Source of the DNA: Candidatus Nitrosopumilus limneticus
Lineage (GTDB): Archaea > Thermoproteota > Nitrososphaeria > Nitrososphaerales > Nitrosopumilaceae
NCBI GenBank assembly: GCA_022117465.1
Contig: JAHCGZ010000001.1
Span: forward strand, 1-64,000
Length of the DNA stretch: 64,000 nt
Reading direction: 5' to 3'
Shown here: piece after piece, positions 17,087 through 25,360 of the stretch
Position numbering within the stretch: position 1 is the first letter of the stretch
Layout of the letters: every line of letters starts with the position of its first letter
Notes under the pieces: generated by a model
Seen by the model: the letters and a program-made list of their open reading frames with translations, nothing else
What the model was told of the DNA's origin: nothing
The model's database searches: none
Translations under genes and position numbers: made by a program

Positions 17087-17245
17087 ATGATTAAAATGAA
17101 AAAATGCTGCAATAATACTCCAAAGTACATCATAGAATTTAGAAAAAGAGATGATGGTGAGCTAAATTGGACAGTATGTGAGGAGCATTTTCAAAATGAG
17201 GAATTTAGAAAAAACGTTAGAAGAATCCAAACTATCAATAATTAA
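17087..17245 (+). CDS. Small Cys/His protein, probable zinc-binding microprotein
   Basis: This 52-residue protein spans ATG 17087 to TAA 17243-17245. It has KKCCNNTPKYIIEF near the N-terminus and WTVCEEHF in the middle, a CC...C-x2-H zinc pattern. Similar patterns recur in other small genes here (30439, 49302). It fills the space between two genes exactly, ending 5 nt before the converging gene, and has coding-like codon use. Function unknown. Confidence 0.55.
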   Translation: MIKMKKCCNNTPKYIIEFRKRDDGELNWTVCEEHFQNEEFRKNVRRIQTINN

Positions 17246-17250
17246 TAATT

Positions 17251-17448
17251 TCAAGATTCGTCTTTTGTAGTAAACTGAGCCATCTTATCAAAAAACATGA
17301 AATAACCACAAGTGGTACATTTTAAAACAGTTAATTCAGTTGTTAGAAATTCCTTATCTTCAAATTTTCCACCAAGCTTAACATTTTCTCCTGCAATCAT
17401 GGCTTTGTTACTTTTACAAACAGGACATTCTAGAGATTTTTGTTCCAT
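17251..17448 (-). CDS. Small two-CxxC zinc ribbon protein
   Basis: This 65-residue protein has C-P-V-C (residues 9-12) and C-T-T-C (44-47) separated by a strand-rich 31-residue segment, a classic zinc ribbon knuckle pair. Such proteins bind nucleic acid or protein partners. No partner can be named. Confidence 0.7.
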   Translation of the reverse strand: MEQKSLECPVCKSNKAMIAGENVKLGGKFEDKEFLTTELTVLKCTTCGYFMFFDKMAQFTTKDES

Positions 17449-17515
17449 TTTGATTTATCACTCGTACATAGAAAATCAAATATTTACAATTTAAATGATT
17501 AATTTTAAAAAACAC

Positions 17516-17665
17516 CTAACATTTGTGTAGTGGTAAACAGCAACTTTTACACATACTTCTTAGAGTAAATTTTTTGAGATTCTCATCTAGTGTTTCATCC
17601 TTGGCAACTACAGCATTTGTGTAATGACCATTATCACATTTTAGTTTATGAATTGTAAACAACAT
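17516..17665 (-). CDS. Small Cys-rich protein
   Basis: This 49-residue protein has ATG at 17665 and TAG at 17516-17518. It carries CDNGHY (C10, H14) and the Cys-rich end MCKSCCLPLHKC (C39, C42, C43, C49), giving a possible zinc site. It is too short for most gene callers. The unoccupied bases between it and ilvD (17666-17773) look like AT-rich promoter sequence. Confidence 0.5.
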   Translation of the reverse strand: MLFTIHKLKCDNGHYTNAVVAKDETLDENLKKFTLRSMCKSCCLPLHKC

Positions 17666-17831
17666 AAAATAATTAAATTTTATTTCAAATTAAGCGTTGT
17701 GATGACTGTAATATCATGTATTATCAAGAATTTCAATAAACTCTAAATTATACCAATGTAAAAAATCTCTAATATGGAAAATATCTAGCAGAAATGTTGT
17801 AGAAGGTACTGCTAGAGCACCTCATCGAGCA

Positions 17832-19448
17832 ATGTACAAGGCAATGGGATTAACTGATAATGATTTATCTAAACAATTCATAGGAGTTTGTCATACAGGT
17901 AATGAAGCAACTCCATGCAATATTCATCTGGCCAAGTTAGCTTTAGAAGCTAAAAGAGGAGTCTCTGATGCAGGAGCAACTCCAAGAGAGTTTTCAACTA
18001 TTGCAGTAAGTGACGGAATTGCAATGGGACATGAAGGTATGAAATCATCACTAGTGTCAAGGGAAATAATTGCAGATTCAATTGAAGTAATGGTTAGAGC
18101 ACATCAATACGATGCATTAGTTGGTATTGCAGGATGTGACAAAAGTTTACCTGGAACAATGATGGCTATGGCAAGATTAAACATTCCATCAGTATTTGTG
18201 TACGGTGGAACAATTATGCCAGGAATGTTAGACGGCAGAGAACTAACAGTTGTAGATGTGTATGAAGCAGTAGGCGCTTATGATGCAGGAAAATTATCTC
18301 TTGAAGATTTAAAAAATATTGAAAATACTGCTTGTCCAAGTGCAGGATCATGTGGTGGAATGTTTACTGCAAATACAATGGCTTCAATTTCAGAGGCCAT
18401 AGGTCTTGCATTACCAGGTAGTGCTAGTCCGCCAGCAGAAGATAATAGACGAAATAAAATTGTATATGACACTGGTGTAGCATGTGCAAAACTTTTAGAA
18501 ATGAATATCAGACCTAAAGAAATCTTAACTTTTGAAGCATTTGAAAATGCAATTATGATGTTAAATTCAGTTGGAGGTTCAACTAATGGAATTTTACATT
18601 TACTAGCACTTGCAAATGAGGTTAATGTTGATTTAACATATGACGATTTTGAAAGAATTAGGAAGAAAACACCTCATTTAGCAGACATGAAACCCGGTGG
18701 AAACTATGTAATGAATTCATTGGATAAGATTGGAGGTATTCCATTTGTGTTAAAAAAATTATTAGATAAAGGATTACTAAATAAAAATTGTATTACAGTA
18801 ACTGGAAAAACAATTAAAGAAAATCTTGATTCAATTAATTTACCTGAGGTAGAACAACAAATTGTAAGATCAGTTGAAAATCCAATACATAAAGTTGGTA
18901 CAGCCGTAATTCTAAAAGGTACTCTTGCACCAGAAGGGGCAGTAATAAAAACAGCAGGTGTTGAAATGACAAAATTTACTGGAGACGCCAAAGTGTTTGA
19001 TAGAGAAGAGTTTGCATTTGATGCCGTATCAAAAGGTGAAATTGATGAAGGGGATGTCGTAGTCATTAGATATGAAGGTCCAAAAGGAGGACCAGGAATG
19101 AGAGAAATGCTTGCAACAACTGCGGCATTAGTTGGTCAAGGATTAGGGAAAAAAGTAGCAATGGTAACTGATGGCAGATTCTCTGGAGGTACACGTGGAT
19201 TTATGGTTGGTCATGTTGCACCAGAAGCATATGTAGGTGGACCAATTGCATTAGTCAAAAATGGAGATAAAATTACAATTGATACTGAAACAAACAATAT
19301 TGAACTTCATGTATCTAAAGAGGAATTAGAAAATAGAAGAAAAACATGGAAAAAACCTGAACCAAATTACACTACAGGTGCACTTGCAAAATATGCAACA
19401 CTTGTTGGTTCTGCAGCAAACGGTGCTGTAACATATGCAAATCCATAA
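17832..19448 (+). CDS. ilvD: Dihydroxy-acid dehydratase IlvD
   Basis: This enzyme converts 2,3-dihydroxy acids to 2-keto acids in valine, isoleucine and leucine synthesis. Fe-S ligand segments GCDKSLPG and [16 protein letters not shown] are present, as are [17 protein letters not shown] and the C-terminal [21 protein letters not shown]. From ATG 17832 the protein has 538 residues. However, the same frame upstream encodes the conserved N-terminus ([17 protein letters not shown]) with no ATG, GTG or TTG in frame. The natural start, ATG 17774, is out of frame by one extra base (ATGGAAAATATC). Either there is a one-base assembly error, which would make the protein about 557 residues, or translation uses the inner ATG and loses the N-terminus. 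Confidence 0.9.
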   Translation: MYKAMGLTDNDLSKQFIGVCHTGNEATPCNIHLAKLALEAKRGVSDAGATPREFSTIAVSDGIAMGHEGMKSSLVSREIIADSIEVMVRAHQYDALVGIAGCDKSLPGTMMAMARLNIPSVFVYGGTIMPGMLDGRELTVVDVYEAVGAYDAGKLSLEDLKNIENTACPSAGSCGGMFTANTMASISEAIGLALPGSASPPAEDNRRNKIVYDTGVACAKLLEMNIRPKEILTFEAFENAIMMLNSVGGSTNGILHLLALANEVNVDLTYDDFERIRKKTPHLADMKPGGNYVMNSLDKIGGIPFVLKKLLDKGLLNKNCITVTGKTIKENLDSINLPEVEQQIVRSVENPIHKVGTAVILKGTLAPEGAVIKTAGVEMTKFTGDAKVFDREEFAFDAVSKGEIDEGDVVVIRYEGPKGGPGMREMLATTAALVGQGLGKKVAMVTDGRFSGGTRGFMVGHVAPEAYVGGPIALVKNGDKITIDTETNNIELHVSKEELENRRKTWKKPEPNYTTGALAKYATLVGSAANGAVTYANP

Positions 19449-19578
19449 GGATACTAAAATAATTTATTTAAAATAAAATTACTGTTGTCTATTAATGATA
19501 AATAATTCTATCCAAATTACACCTAAATTATTAGTATTACTTAATACAAAAATAATAAAATTAAGTAAAACTAAATCA

Positions 19579-19586
19579 TTATATAC
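19579..19586 (+). promoter_or_regulatory. Putative TATA box of the DUF6356 gene
   Basis: A TTATATAC element lies about 21-28 nt before ATG 19607, the spacing expected for a leaderless archaeal transcript. The rest of 19449-19606 is AT-rich with no other feature. Confidence 0.5.
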
Positions 19587-19606
19587 AGCAAATTTCTAAA
19601 CTCATT

Positions 19607-19753
19607 ATGAAACATCTAAAAGATAATAATATCTCATATCTTAAACATTGGAAAAGAGCAATGAAAATTAGTATAGCATCATTTGTTCATGCATGGATTC
19701 CAAATTGCTTGGAATATTACGCTAGCAACCAATTAAAAAATGCTAATCATTAA
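19607..19753 (+). CDS. DUF6356 family small protein
   Basis: This 48-residue protein contains HWKRAMKISIASFVHAWIPN (about residues 15-34), the core I recognise for DUF6356 proteins: a short amphipathic or membrane-associated helix with a conserved HAW/F-P. It has a good TATA box at leaderless distance. The function of the family is unknown. It ends 19 nt before the converging helicase gene. Confidence 0.65.
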   Translation: MKHLKDNNISYLKHWKRAMKISIASFVHAWIPNCLEYYASNQLKNANH

Positions 19754-19772
19754 AGAATTTTAATAAAAAAAA

Positions 19773-21458
19773 TCATACTTCATCCATGCCCAATACGTCA
19801 TAGTATGCTTTTGGTATCATTTGTTGACCCTTGAAAAATACATTGTTCACAGCAGTGTCCAAGACATATGTTTTAGCCCAATCATCATCACTACGAATGG
19901 AGCGACCAAATCCCTGCAATAGTTTAGTTAATGTTTGAGATGTATACCATAAAGGAAATTTATTCATTTTTGCCTTAACTCGTTTTTCAGTATAGTTAGG
20001 GTATGGTACCTTAGCTATTATTTGAAATCTAGATAAATCATCCTTCAAATCAACGCCCTCCCAAAGAGAAGAAGAAAGTAAAACACCAGTAGGATCAGAT
20101 GCGTGTTCAGAAATTATTTCATCTTGAGTTTTATCATCACTGTTTTTACTGTGGCATAAACGAATTCTTTTGGTATTTTTAGGTGACAAGTATCTAATGA
20201 TTTTTTGACATCTTGGAATGGATGAAGTAAGAATCAATCCACGTTCATCAGAATGTTCATCTAAAATTCTATCAATTATTTTTATTACTTCTAATTCATC
20301 CTCTTCAGTTGAACCATAACTTAGTCTTTTAACATTCATCAGATCAATTTTTCGATGTTCTACTGCAAAAGGAGATTTAGGAGTATCTACAAATGCAACA
20401 TCGTCTTTTTCAAGTCCCATGTTTTCACAAAAACTCAATTTGTCAATTGTTGCAGACATGAATATTTGATATTCAGTATCAAAAAACTCATGTGCAAATT
20501 TTGAAACATCGATAGGTTTTACAGAAATAGTTCTAAAATTGCCATTTATGTCCTTGACAGGATCATTAACTATGAAATTGTCCTTATCAGAAATTATATC
20601 AATTTTAGCCTGAGCAGCTCTGTCATAACGTCGCTCTAACCCTGTAATTAATTCAAAATCAGGATTATTTTGAAAAACAGGACTTTCCTTAATGTCTTTG
20701 ATTTTTTTGGCGTATGAAAAAGCAATATCATCAGTCAATTGAATCATAGAATCCAAATCCGTGAAATTGTATCTTTCAGCTTTAAGATTACATTCATCTA
20801 CCTGACCTGCAAAAATATCAAATCCAATAAATTGAATTATTTGATCCTCAATTTTATGTGCCTCATCAAATACAGTCACTTTTCTATCAAGATAATCAGC
20901 AAATAATTTTTTGTTATACTTCATAATTGTAAAAAATCCGTGGTAATTCCACAACGAATGTTTTGAAACTAGTGCTCGATATTTTTGTAGATAGTAATGA
21001 CACGATAAGGAATCTTGAGTGTTGTCCTCAATTTGTTTAATTGTCGGTTTAAAGTCACAAATTTTTACTATTTCCTTTCCATTCTTATTTATTCTTTCTT
21101 GACATTGACCTTTATCACAAGTTAACCCCCAATGCATTGCTTTTTTATCATCATCAATTTTTTCAGAAGACATTAGTTTTAGACAAGGAAAATTTTGTTT
21201 TCCTTTTACTGGTTTTAAAAATGGAATATCCCGGATATACTGGTCTTGTAGATGTTTAGAGGCAGTTACAGTAAAGGAACTATCAAAATAATTTGAAACA
21301 GTTGCACCAACTAAAGATTTTCCTACACCAGTTGGGGCACAGATAATTATTTTCTTATATCCAGATTGTAATTTTGATTCAATTTCATTAATGATATTTT
21401 TTTGAATTTGTCTAGGAGTAAATTGATCGGGAAATTTTTCTAAGAGTGACAGGATTGT
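19773..21458 (-). CDS. xpd: XPD/Rad3-type Fe-S DNA helicase
   Basis: This superfamily 2 5'-3' helicase, of the DNA repair/damage-response type, is about 560 residues, the usual archaeal XPD length. The frame is open from 21458. Walker A CAPTGVGKS lies at about 21360-21330, the four Fe-S cysteines follow (NFPC, TCDKGQC and SCHYY), then the DEAH box (FDEAHKIEDQ), and near the end GFGRSIRS and the R-D-D motif VI region. An internal ATG at 21173 would remove Walker A and the first Fe-S cysteine, so it cannot be the real start. No standard start codon exists in frame after the TGA at 21461-21459. The nearest ATG (21462) is one base out of frame. A one-base indel or error just after the start is the simplest explanation. 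Confidence 0.85.
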   Translation of the reverse strand, partial: TILSLLEKFPDQFTPRQIQKNIINEIESKLQSGYKKIIICAPTGVGKSLVGATVSNYFDSSFTVTASKHLQDQYIRDIPFLKPVKGKQNFPCLKLMSSEKIDDDKKAMHWGLTCDKGQCQERINKNGKEIVKICDFKPTIKQIEDNTQDSLSCHYYLQKYRALVSKHSLWNYHGFFTIMKYNKKLFADYLDRKVTVFDEAHKIEDQIIQFIGFDIFAGQVDECNLKAERYNFTDLDSMIQLTDDIAFSYAKKIKDIKESPVFQNNPDFELITGLERRYDRAAQAKIDIISDKDNFIVNDPVKDINGNFRTISVKPIDVSKFAHEFFDTEYQIFMSATIDKLSFCENMGLEKDDVAFVDTPKSPFAVEHRKIDLMNVKRLSYGSTEEDELEVIKIIDRILDEHSDERGLILTSSIPRCQKIIRYLSPKNTKRIRLCHSKNSDDKTQDEIISEHASDPTGVLLSSSLWEGVDLKDDLSRFQIIAKVPYPNYTEKRVKAKMNKFPLWYTSQTLTKLLQGFGRSIRSDDDWAKTYVLDTAVNNVFFKGQQMIPKAYYDVLGMDEV

Positions 21459-21551
21459 TCATCTTGATTTTAAGTATTAAAAGCATGAAGGTTCTTGTAA
21501 TATACAACATTTTTGACCATTGTTTTAATACATATCAGAATTAACAAAAAT

Positions 21552-21869
21552 ATGGAATTACTAGACGATAAAATGAGAGTATGGTTAGAAAGCGCCAAAT
21601 TTGTTAAATCAATTCCAGGAGTCTATGTATTTTATGATCGAAATAAGCAAGTAATTTTTATCGGTGAAACAAACAATATGGAAGTAACATTTACCAAATA
21701 TCTGGATACAAATTTTGAAGGAAACAAATGTATGCAAAAAATTTCATTATATCAAAGAATATTCACAAATAATCAAAAACAGGAATGTGCAGAAATAATG
21801 GAGAAATTCAAAAATGAAACTGGAAAATATCCATCATGTAATTCAGAAATTCAAATTCAAACAGTGTAA
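21552..21869 (+). CDS. Small GIY-YIG-like domain protein
   Basis: From ATG 21552 the protein has 105 residues. SIPGVYVFYDRNKQVIFIGETNN (from about residue 19 to 41) resembles the GIY-YIG nuclease core (GVY...FIG), but the catalytic Arg and Glu positions of active nucleases are not evident, so it may be an inactive binding domain. A TTG at 21513 would add 13 residues, but the ATG is preceded by AT-rich promoter sequence and gives the better N-terminus. It is transcribed divergently from the XPD helicase, which hints at a repair-related role. Confidence 0.55.
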   Translation: MELLDDKMRVWLESAKFVKSIPGVYVFYDRNKQVIFIGETNNMEVTFTKYLDTNFEGNKCMQKISLYQRIFTNNQKQECAEIMEKFKNETGKYPSCNSEIQIQTV

Positions 21870-21942
21870 AAAATATCAAATTATTAATTTAATATAAATA
21901 ATAAAATGAAAAGCATAATAGTGATTATCACATAACTAAGTA

Positions 21943-22073
21943 ATGCATCAATGTTACTATTGTGAACAATTATTTAATTCAAAGAGGACTTGTTTGAACA
22001 TGTTGAGATTCATTCAGACATGGAAATAAACAAAGAAATTTTAGATAAAAAACGCAGAGAAAACAAAAATTAG
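21943..22073 (+). pseudogene. C2H2 zinc finger microprotein with one-base deletion
   Basis: The ATG 21943 frame starts MHQCYYCEQLFNSK, and the continuation EDLFEHVEIHS is in the next frame. Joined, they form a classical C-x2-C-x12-H-x3-H finger followed by a basic tail ending at TAG 22071-22073. One missing A in the AAAG run near 21985 accounts for the shift. As written, the product terminates at about 29 codons. It may be a sequencing error or a recent pseudogene. Confidence 0.55.
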
Positions 22074-22128
22074 GCTCAAAAAATAACTAAAAAAAAATAC
22101 AGTTAAAGTTAGAATTAATCAAGTTTGG

Positions 22129-22425
22129 ATGCAATATAATAATTTCATAAAAATGCTCATGGACTGGGTTGAAGTATTATTACAAAAATCATGTGATAGA
22201 ACACTACAAAAAAGTGATGTGTTGCACAGTTTATTTCACATGATTGAAGTAAATGAAAAAACATTACATAACATTGAAACTGATAAGAGAGAGTTTGGTC
22301 CAGAATTAGAAGAATTAAAACAAACTGAAATTAAAGATATTAATTTTCATTTAAAATATTATAGAAGCTTGGTTAATTACATAAATTCAATTCCTGAAAA
22401 TAAAATTATTAAAAGTAATTACTAA
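22129..22425 (+). CDS. Hypothetical protein, all-helical
   Basis: This 98-residue protein is predicted mostly helical, with alternating charged and hydrophobic residues (for example LFHMIEVNEKTLHNIETDK). It has no motif I recognise. A weak TATA-like sequence precedes ATG 22129. It converges on the DUF922-like gene. Confidence 0.5.
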   Translation: MQYNNFIKMLMDWVEVLLQKSCDRTLQKSDVLHSLFHMIEVNEKTLHNIETDKREFGPELEELKQTEIKDINFHLKYYRSLVNYINSIPENKIIKSNY

Positions 22426-22447
22426 AAAATAATAAAATAATTTTAGA

Positions 22448-22983
22448 TTATAATCTTAATTTTTTAAAAATTTCATTATATTGAGATTGATTTTTAATAT
22501 TTTTCCCATATTCTGTTTCTTCATCATATTGCTCACGCTTTTGTCTATAAATTTGAGTAAGTTTTTCAATTTCAATAGAAATCATTTTACCAGAATCTTC
22601 TTTTGCAAATTGTTTACAGCGTGCGTCATTTTCACCTCGTGTAGGAAAAGATTTATCATAAAACATTTTTTTTAAAGTTTTTTCATAATTCCTTTTAGTG
22701 ATCTCAGCTAAATCAAAATGACCTTGTTCATGAATTAACAAATTATCACTTGATTCTGATTGTCTAACCCACGAAATTAGTGGATTAAATTCTACAGTTA
22801 CATCAATTTGATTAATTTTAAAACAATAGTATTATCTAATTTATCTGAATCAATAATCCAAGTGAACCCATAATGGATAGCACTATGTGAATCCTCAAAA
22901 ACTGCAGGATTAGATTCAGCTTTAAAATTAGACCAAGTTAATTTTGTGTCATCTGACCACACTATCATTATATTTTCACTCAT
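22448..22983 (-). pseudogene. DUF922-like putative zinc protease, split by a one-base deletion
   Basis: The N-terminal part from ATG 22983 (VWSDDTKLTWSNFKAES, HYGFTWII) runs to a stop at 22798. The rest (FKINQIDVTVEFNPLISWVR..., then LLIHEQGHFDLAEI) is in the next frame down to 22448. DUF922-type proteins have the LTW-x-DFK opening and an H-E-Q-G-H-F-D metal site, both seen here. Restoring one T in the TTTT run at about 22817-22821 joins them into a protein of about 178 residues. No signal peptide is visible, so it is probably cytosolic or has lost its N-terminus. Confidence 0.65.
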
Positions 22984-23150
22984 TACTTTGATATTTTTAA
23001 TTGAGAATAAAATTATTTATATTGCTTATTTGATATATGAAAAAATTGATTAAAAAATAGGCTCGATTAAATTATACATAAATTTTTCAACCCATTTTGA
23101 TGAAAATCGACGACATGTTTTATTTTAAAAAATTTTTGAAATACAAAATA

Positions 23151-23252
23151 TTAGAAATATTGGAAACAGGGTGTTAACCTTATTTGACTGCGGATATAAC
23201 TCCCAAAGAGTCGATGCAACAATGCATCAAATCTGCCTGTTTTCAATTCTAA
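23151..23252 (+). ncRNA. Candidate structured RNA element
   Basis: A long closing stem pairs 23160-23170 with 23236-23246 (11 pairs, one G-U), extends by one pair at 23159/23247, and continues as 23151-23155 with 23248-23252 after a 3-nt bulge. Inside are ACTC/GAGT (23199-23202 with 23208-23211) and GATGC/GCATC (23213-23217 with 23224-23228), plus a possible ATTTG/CAAAT pairing. The segment is GC-richer than its surroundings. The strand is uncertain. It lies in a 558-bp gap and does not resemble tRNA, RNase P or a box C/D RNA to my eye. Confidence 0.4.
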
Positions 23253-23283
23253 CTATTAATTTCAGAGATTTTAACAATATTTC

Positions 23284-23370
23284 ATGAGTGATAAATTCAT
23301 AAAATTTTATGTATGTATGGGAATTTCCTTGGTAGCCTCTGCTGTGGGATTTTTAGTGTTATTGAGTTAA
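23284..23370 (+). CDS. Single-transmembrane microprotein (28 residues)
   Basis: ATG 23284 to TAA 23368-23370 encodes MSDKFIKFYVCMG and then a hydrophobic stretch of about 17 residues to the C-terminus. It is one of three similar microproteins in the window (37875 and 38069). Function is unknown; such peptides are often subunits or regulators of membrane complexes. The rest of 22984-23541 apart from the RNA candidate shows nothing recognisable. Confidence 0.4.
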   Translation: MSDKFIKFYVCMGISLVASAVGFLVLLS

Positions 23371-23541
23371 TATGATGAAATGTGTAAAAAAAGTTCTTTT
23401 GCATTAAATAACCAATTTGTTATTTTATAATAATTTAAAATTCATGATATTCCTAATGTTTAAAATAATTCTCTAAAATTACAGCATTAAATTTTATAAC
23501 CAACATTATTTATGGGAAAACCCTAATAGCAAATTAAGAAT

Positions 23542-23748
23542 ATGACACAATGCCCAACATGTAAATTATTAATGGAGTCACATTCAACTTCAGAATTAAT
23601 GGAGTGTTGTATGAAACAGGTAGGTGAAGATTTTGCTGAAGGAATAGATGGAATTTGTCCAAATTGCAAACATAAAATTAAAGAACACTCGGATAAAGGC
23701 TTAGCTGAATGTACATTAGAATTTTTAAAATCAGGAATTAATAATTAA
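23542..23748 (+). CDS. Small protein with two zinc-knuckle repeats
   Basis: This 68-residue protein is an internal duplication. CPTCKLLMESHSTSELMECC (residues 4-23) and CPNCKHKIKEHSDKGLAEC (about 39-57) share C-P-x-C-K-x5-H-S-x6-E-C, suggesting two zinc sites. It stands alone and has an AT-rich promoter region. The arrangement suggests a small nucleic-acid or protein-binding adaptor. Confidence 0.65.
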   Translation: MTQCPTCKLLMESHSTSELMECCMKQVGEDFAEGIDGICPNCKHKIKEHSDKGLAECTLEFLKSGINN

Positions 23749-23785
23749 AGATAAGATTAAAGAACAGATGTAAGGAGATAAAATA

Positions 23786-24379
23786 TTGAAGCAATCAACA
23801 AAAAATATTATTAGTGAATTTTCACCAATGTGGACAAATAAACAAGTATGGGAATTTGAACAAATTAATGAAAATTTAACTTTTGATATGATTTATGTTA
23901 AACCCGGAAATTATAATGAAGACTTGTGGAAGTCAAAATCAGCACATCTAGATTCAGATGTTAGGGATGTTATAGTACGAACGTTTGATAATTTACTAGA
24001 TAAAGATGAATTATGGATATCAAGTAAAGGTATCAGAACATTAGATAAAAAACATATCCCATATCTAATGGCACTAATTGCTGATACCATGATTGAAGAA
24101 GAGGTTTGTCTAAATTTGAAACTAGAGAAATATTGTCTTGTCATATCAATAGATAGGGATGCAGATGTAATTGATTGCAAAGAATTTTTTGAGGAATTTT
24201 ACCATTTGGCAACTGGATTCAATTATGATACAGATACAGGCATACCAGATGATCCAACTGAGGCTGAGATGTATCTTACAAGATTGCAAGATGAGTTTGA
24301 TGAGAAAATGAAAGATTTACTTGGTTCCAAGTATCTGCCAGGAAACAATGATCCAGATACAATTAATGCAGAAGAATAA
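23786..24379 (+). CDS. Hypothetical acidic protein
   Basis: This 197-residue protein starts at TTG 23786 with a clear ribosome-binding site (AAGGAGAT). It is soluble and acidic. EDLWKSKSAHLDSDVRDVIVRTF and a C-terminal stretch rich in D and E are the most regular parts. There is a possible alpha/beta core (CLVISIDRDADVIDCKEFFEEFYHL, from about residue 112). No family recognised. Confidence 0.55.
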   Translation: MKQSTKNIISEFSPMWTNKQVWEFEQINENLTFDMIYVKPGNYNEDLWKSKSAHLDSDVRDVIVRTFDNLLDKDELWISSKGIRTLDKKHIPYLMALIADTMIEEEVCLNLKLEKYCLVISIDRDADVIDCKEFFEEFYHLATGFNYDTDTGIPDDPTEAEMYLTRLQDEFDEKMKDLLGSKYLPGNNDPDTINAEE

Positions 24380-24481
24380 ATAAAATAGAAAAATTAAAAA
24401 AATTAGTTATGAATGATGAAAATTTACCTTCACAATGTCATCCACTAATTGAATCTAAAAAAAAATCAAAGGAGAAAAAAA

Positions 24482-24628
24482 TTGAAACAATGTAAATTAT
24501 GTGGCAGTCCATTAGGAAAGGAGCCTACAACTGAAGAATTAGAATCACATTGGAAAAAACAGCACAATTGGCATTGGGAATCAAATAATCAAAAAACACC
24601 TCAAGAAGCATTATTAAAAAATTCATGA
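24482..24628 (+). CDS. C2H2-type zinc microprotein
   Basis: This 48-residue protein starts at TTG 24482 with an AAAGGAG site just upstream. CKLCGSPLGKEPTTEELESH followed by WKKQH gives C-x2-C-x15-H-x4-H, a C2H2 finger. A short frame of 28 codons (24408 onward) overlaps its start and may be a leader. It is too short for routine gene calling, but the Shine-Dalgarno and motif support it. Confidence 0.6.
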   Translation: MKQCKLCGSPLGKEPTTEELESHWKKQHNWHWESNNQKTPQEALLKNS

Positions 24629-24723
24629 TTCAAATTTATCATCAATTATAGACTATATAGAAAATATGTAGCACAATAGTTCACAGTCTATAAAATTAAG
24701 TATATTTTTGTGTAAAACAGAGT

Positions 24724-24798
24724 ATGAAAACAATAGACTTTGATTTCATCGATTGGTATGATGAAGAGCACGAAGAAGTTGAACTAGATTTTTATTGA
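24724..24798 (+). CDS. Very small acidic ORF (24 residues)
   Basis: ATG 24724 to TGA 24796-24798 encodes MKTIDFDFIDWYDEEHEEVE and four more residues. A TATA-like TATAAAATTAAG lies about 30 nt upstream, next to an 8-bp inverted repeat (TATAGACT 24647-24654, AGTCTATA 24685-24692). There is no homology evidence, so it could be a chance frame. Confidence 0.25.
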   Translation: MKTIDFDFIDWYDEEHEEVELDFY

Positions 24799-24835
24799 TT
24801 TTTTTAACTTAAACATTTTACACACTTAAAAATTG

Positions 24836-25237
24836 TTATTCTAATGTTTTTTTGATATCCCAAATTGTATCAATTTCTGCTTGACATTTAAGGTCGCGAC
24901 AATAAAATTCGCCAAGATATGTTTCATTTATTCGATAATATTGTTTCCAATTAGAAATCCCACTTGTGAGATATTCACCACTCTGCAATAAATCTGATTC
25001 ATGAGCCCATGATTCAACCGTAAGAAAACAGCGATTGTCCATTAGTTCTACATATGCTTTTCCCCATGTTTTATAATTTTGATTAGAATTAACAAAGCCT
25101 GAATTGTCAAATACTTCTGCACAATTAAATGGAGTAAGTTTTGTTTCTCCAACATTCTCAATACTATATACAGATAATCCAAACAATACTATTACAGCAC
25201 ATACAACAGCTATTAAAATAATGAATACAGGTTTCAA
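24836..25237 (-). CDS. Membrane-anchored or secreted hypothetical protein
   Basis: This 133-residue protein has an N-terminal hydrophobic helix (residues 4-26), likely a signal anchor. The outside domain has four cysteines (in PFNCAEVF, DNRCFLTV, EFYCRDLKC) that could form two disulfides. No known domain. An outside disulfide-rich domain fits a DsbA-like system. Confidence 0.55.
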   Translation of the reverse strand: MKPVFIILIAVVCAVIVLFGLSVYSIENVGETKLTPFNCAEVFDNSGFVNSNQNYKTWGKAYVELMDNRCFLTVESWAHESDLLQSGEYLTSGISNWKQYYRINETYLGEFYCRDLKCQAEIDTIWDIKKTLE

Positions 25238-25360
25238 TAATTTTCTAAAGTTTTTACGATCTTAAATATTTTTCAAACTTTCTTTTTAAAATAGATTCTA
25301 AGTTTTATCATAAATTATTTTTCATATAAAGTGATTAATGACTATAATCTAGCTATAATT

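Noticed and set aside
18704-19066. A 120-codon minus-strand frame inside ilvD
   Set aside because: It is a shadow of the ilvD coding strand, low in complexity and Ser/Thr-rich, with no motif.
21173-21175. ATG 21173 as the start of the XPD helicase
   Set aside because: It would remove Walker A and the first Fe-S cysteine, both encoded in the same frame upstream.
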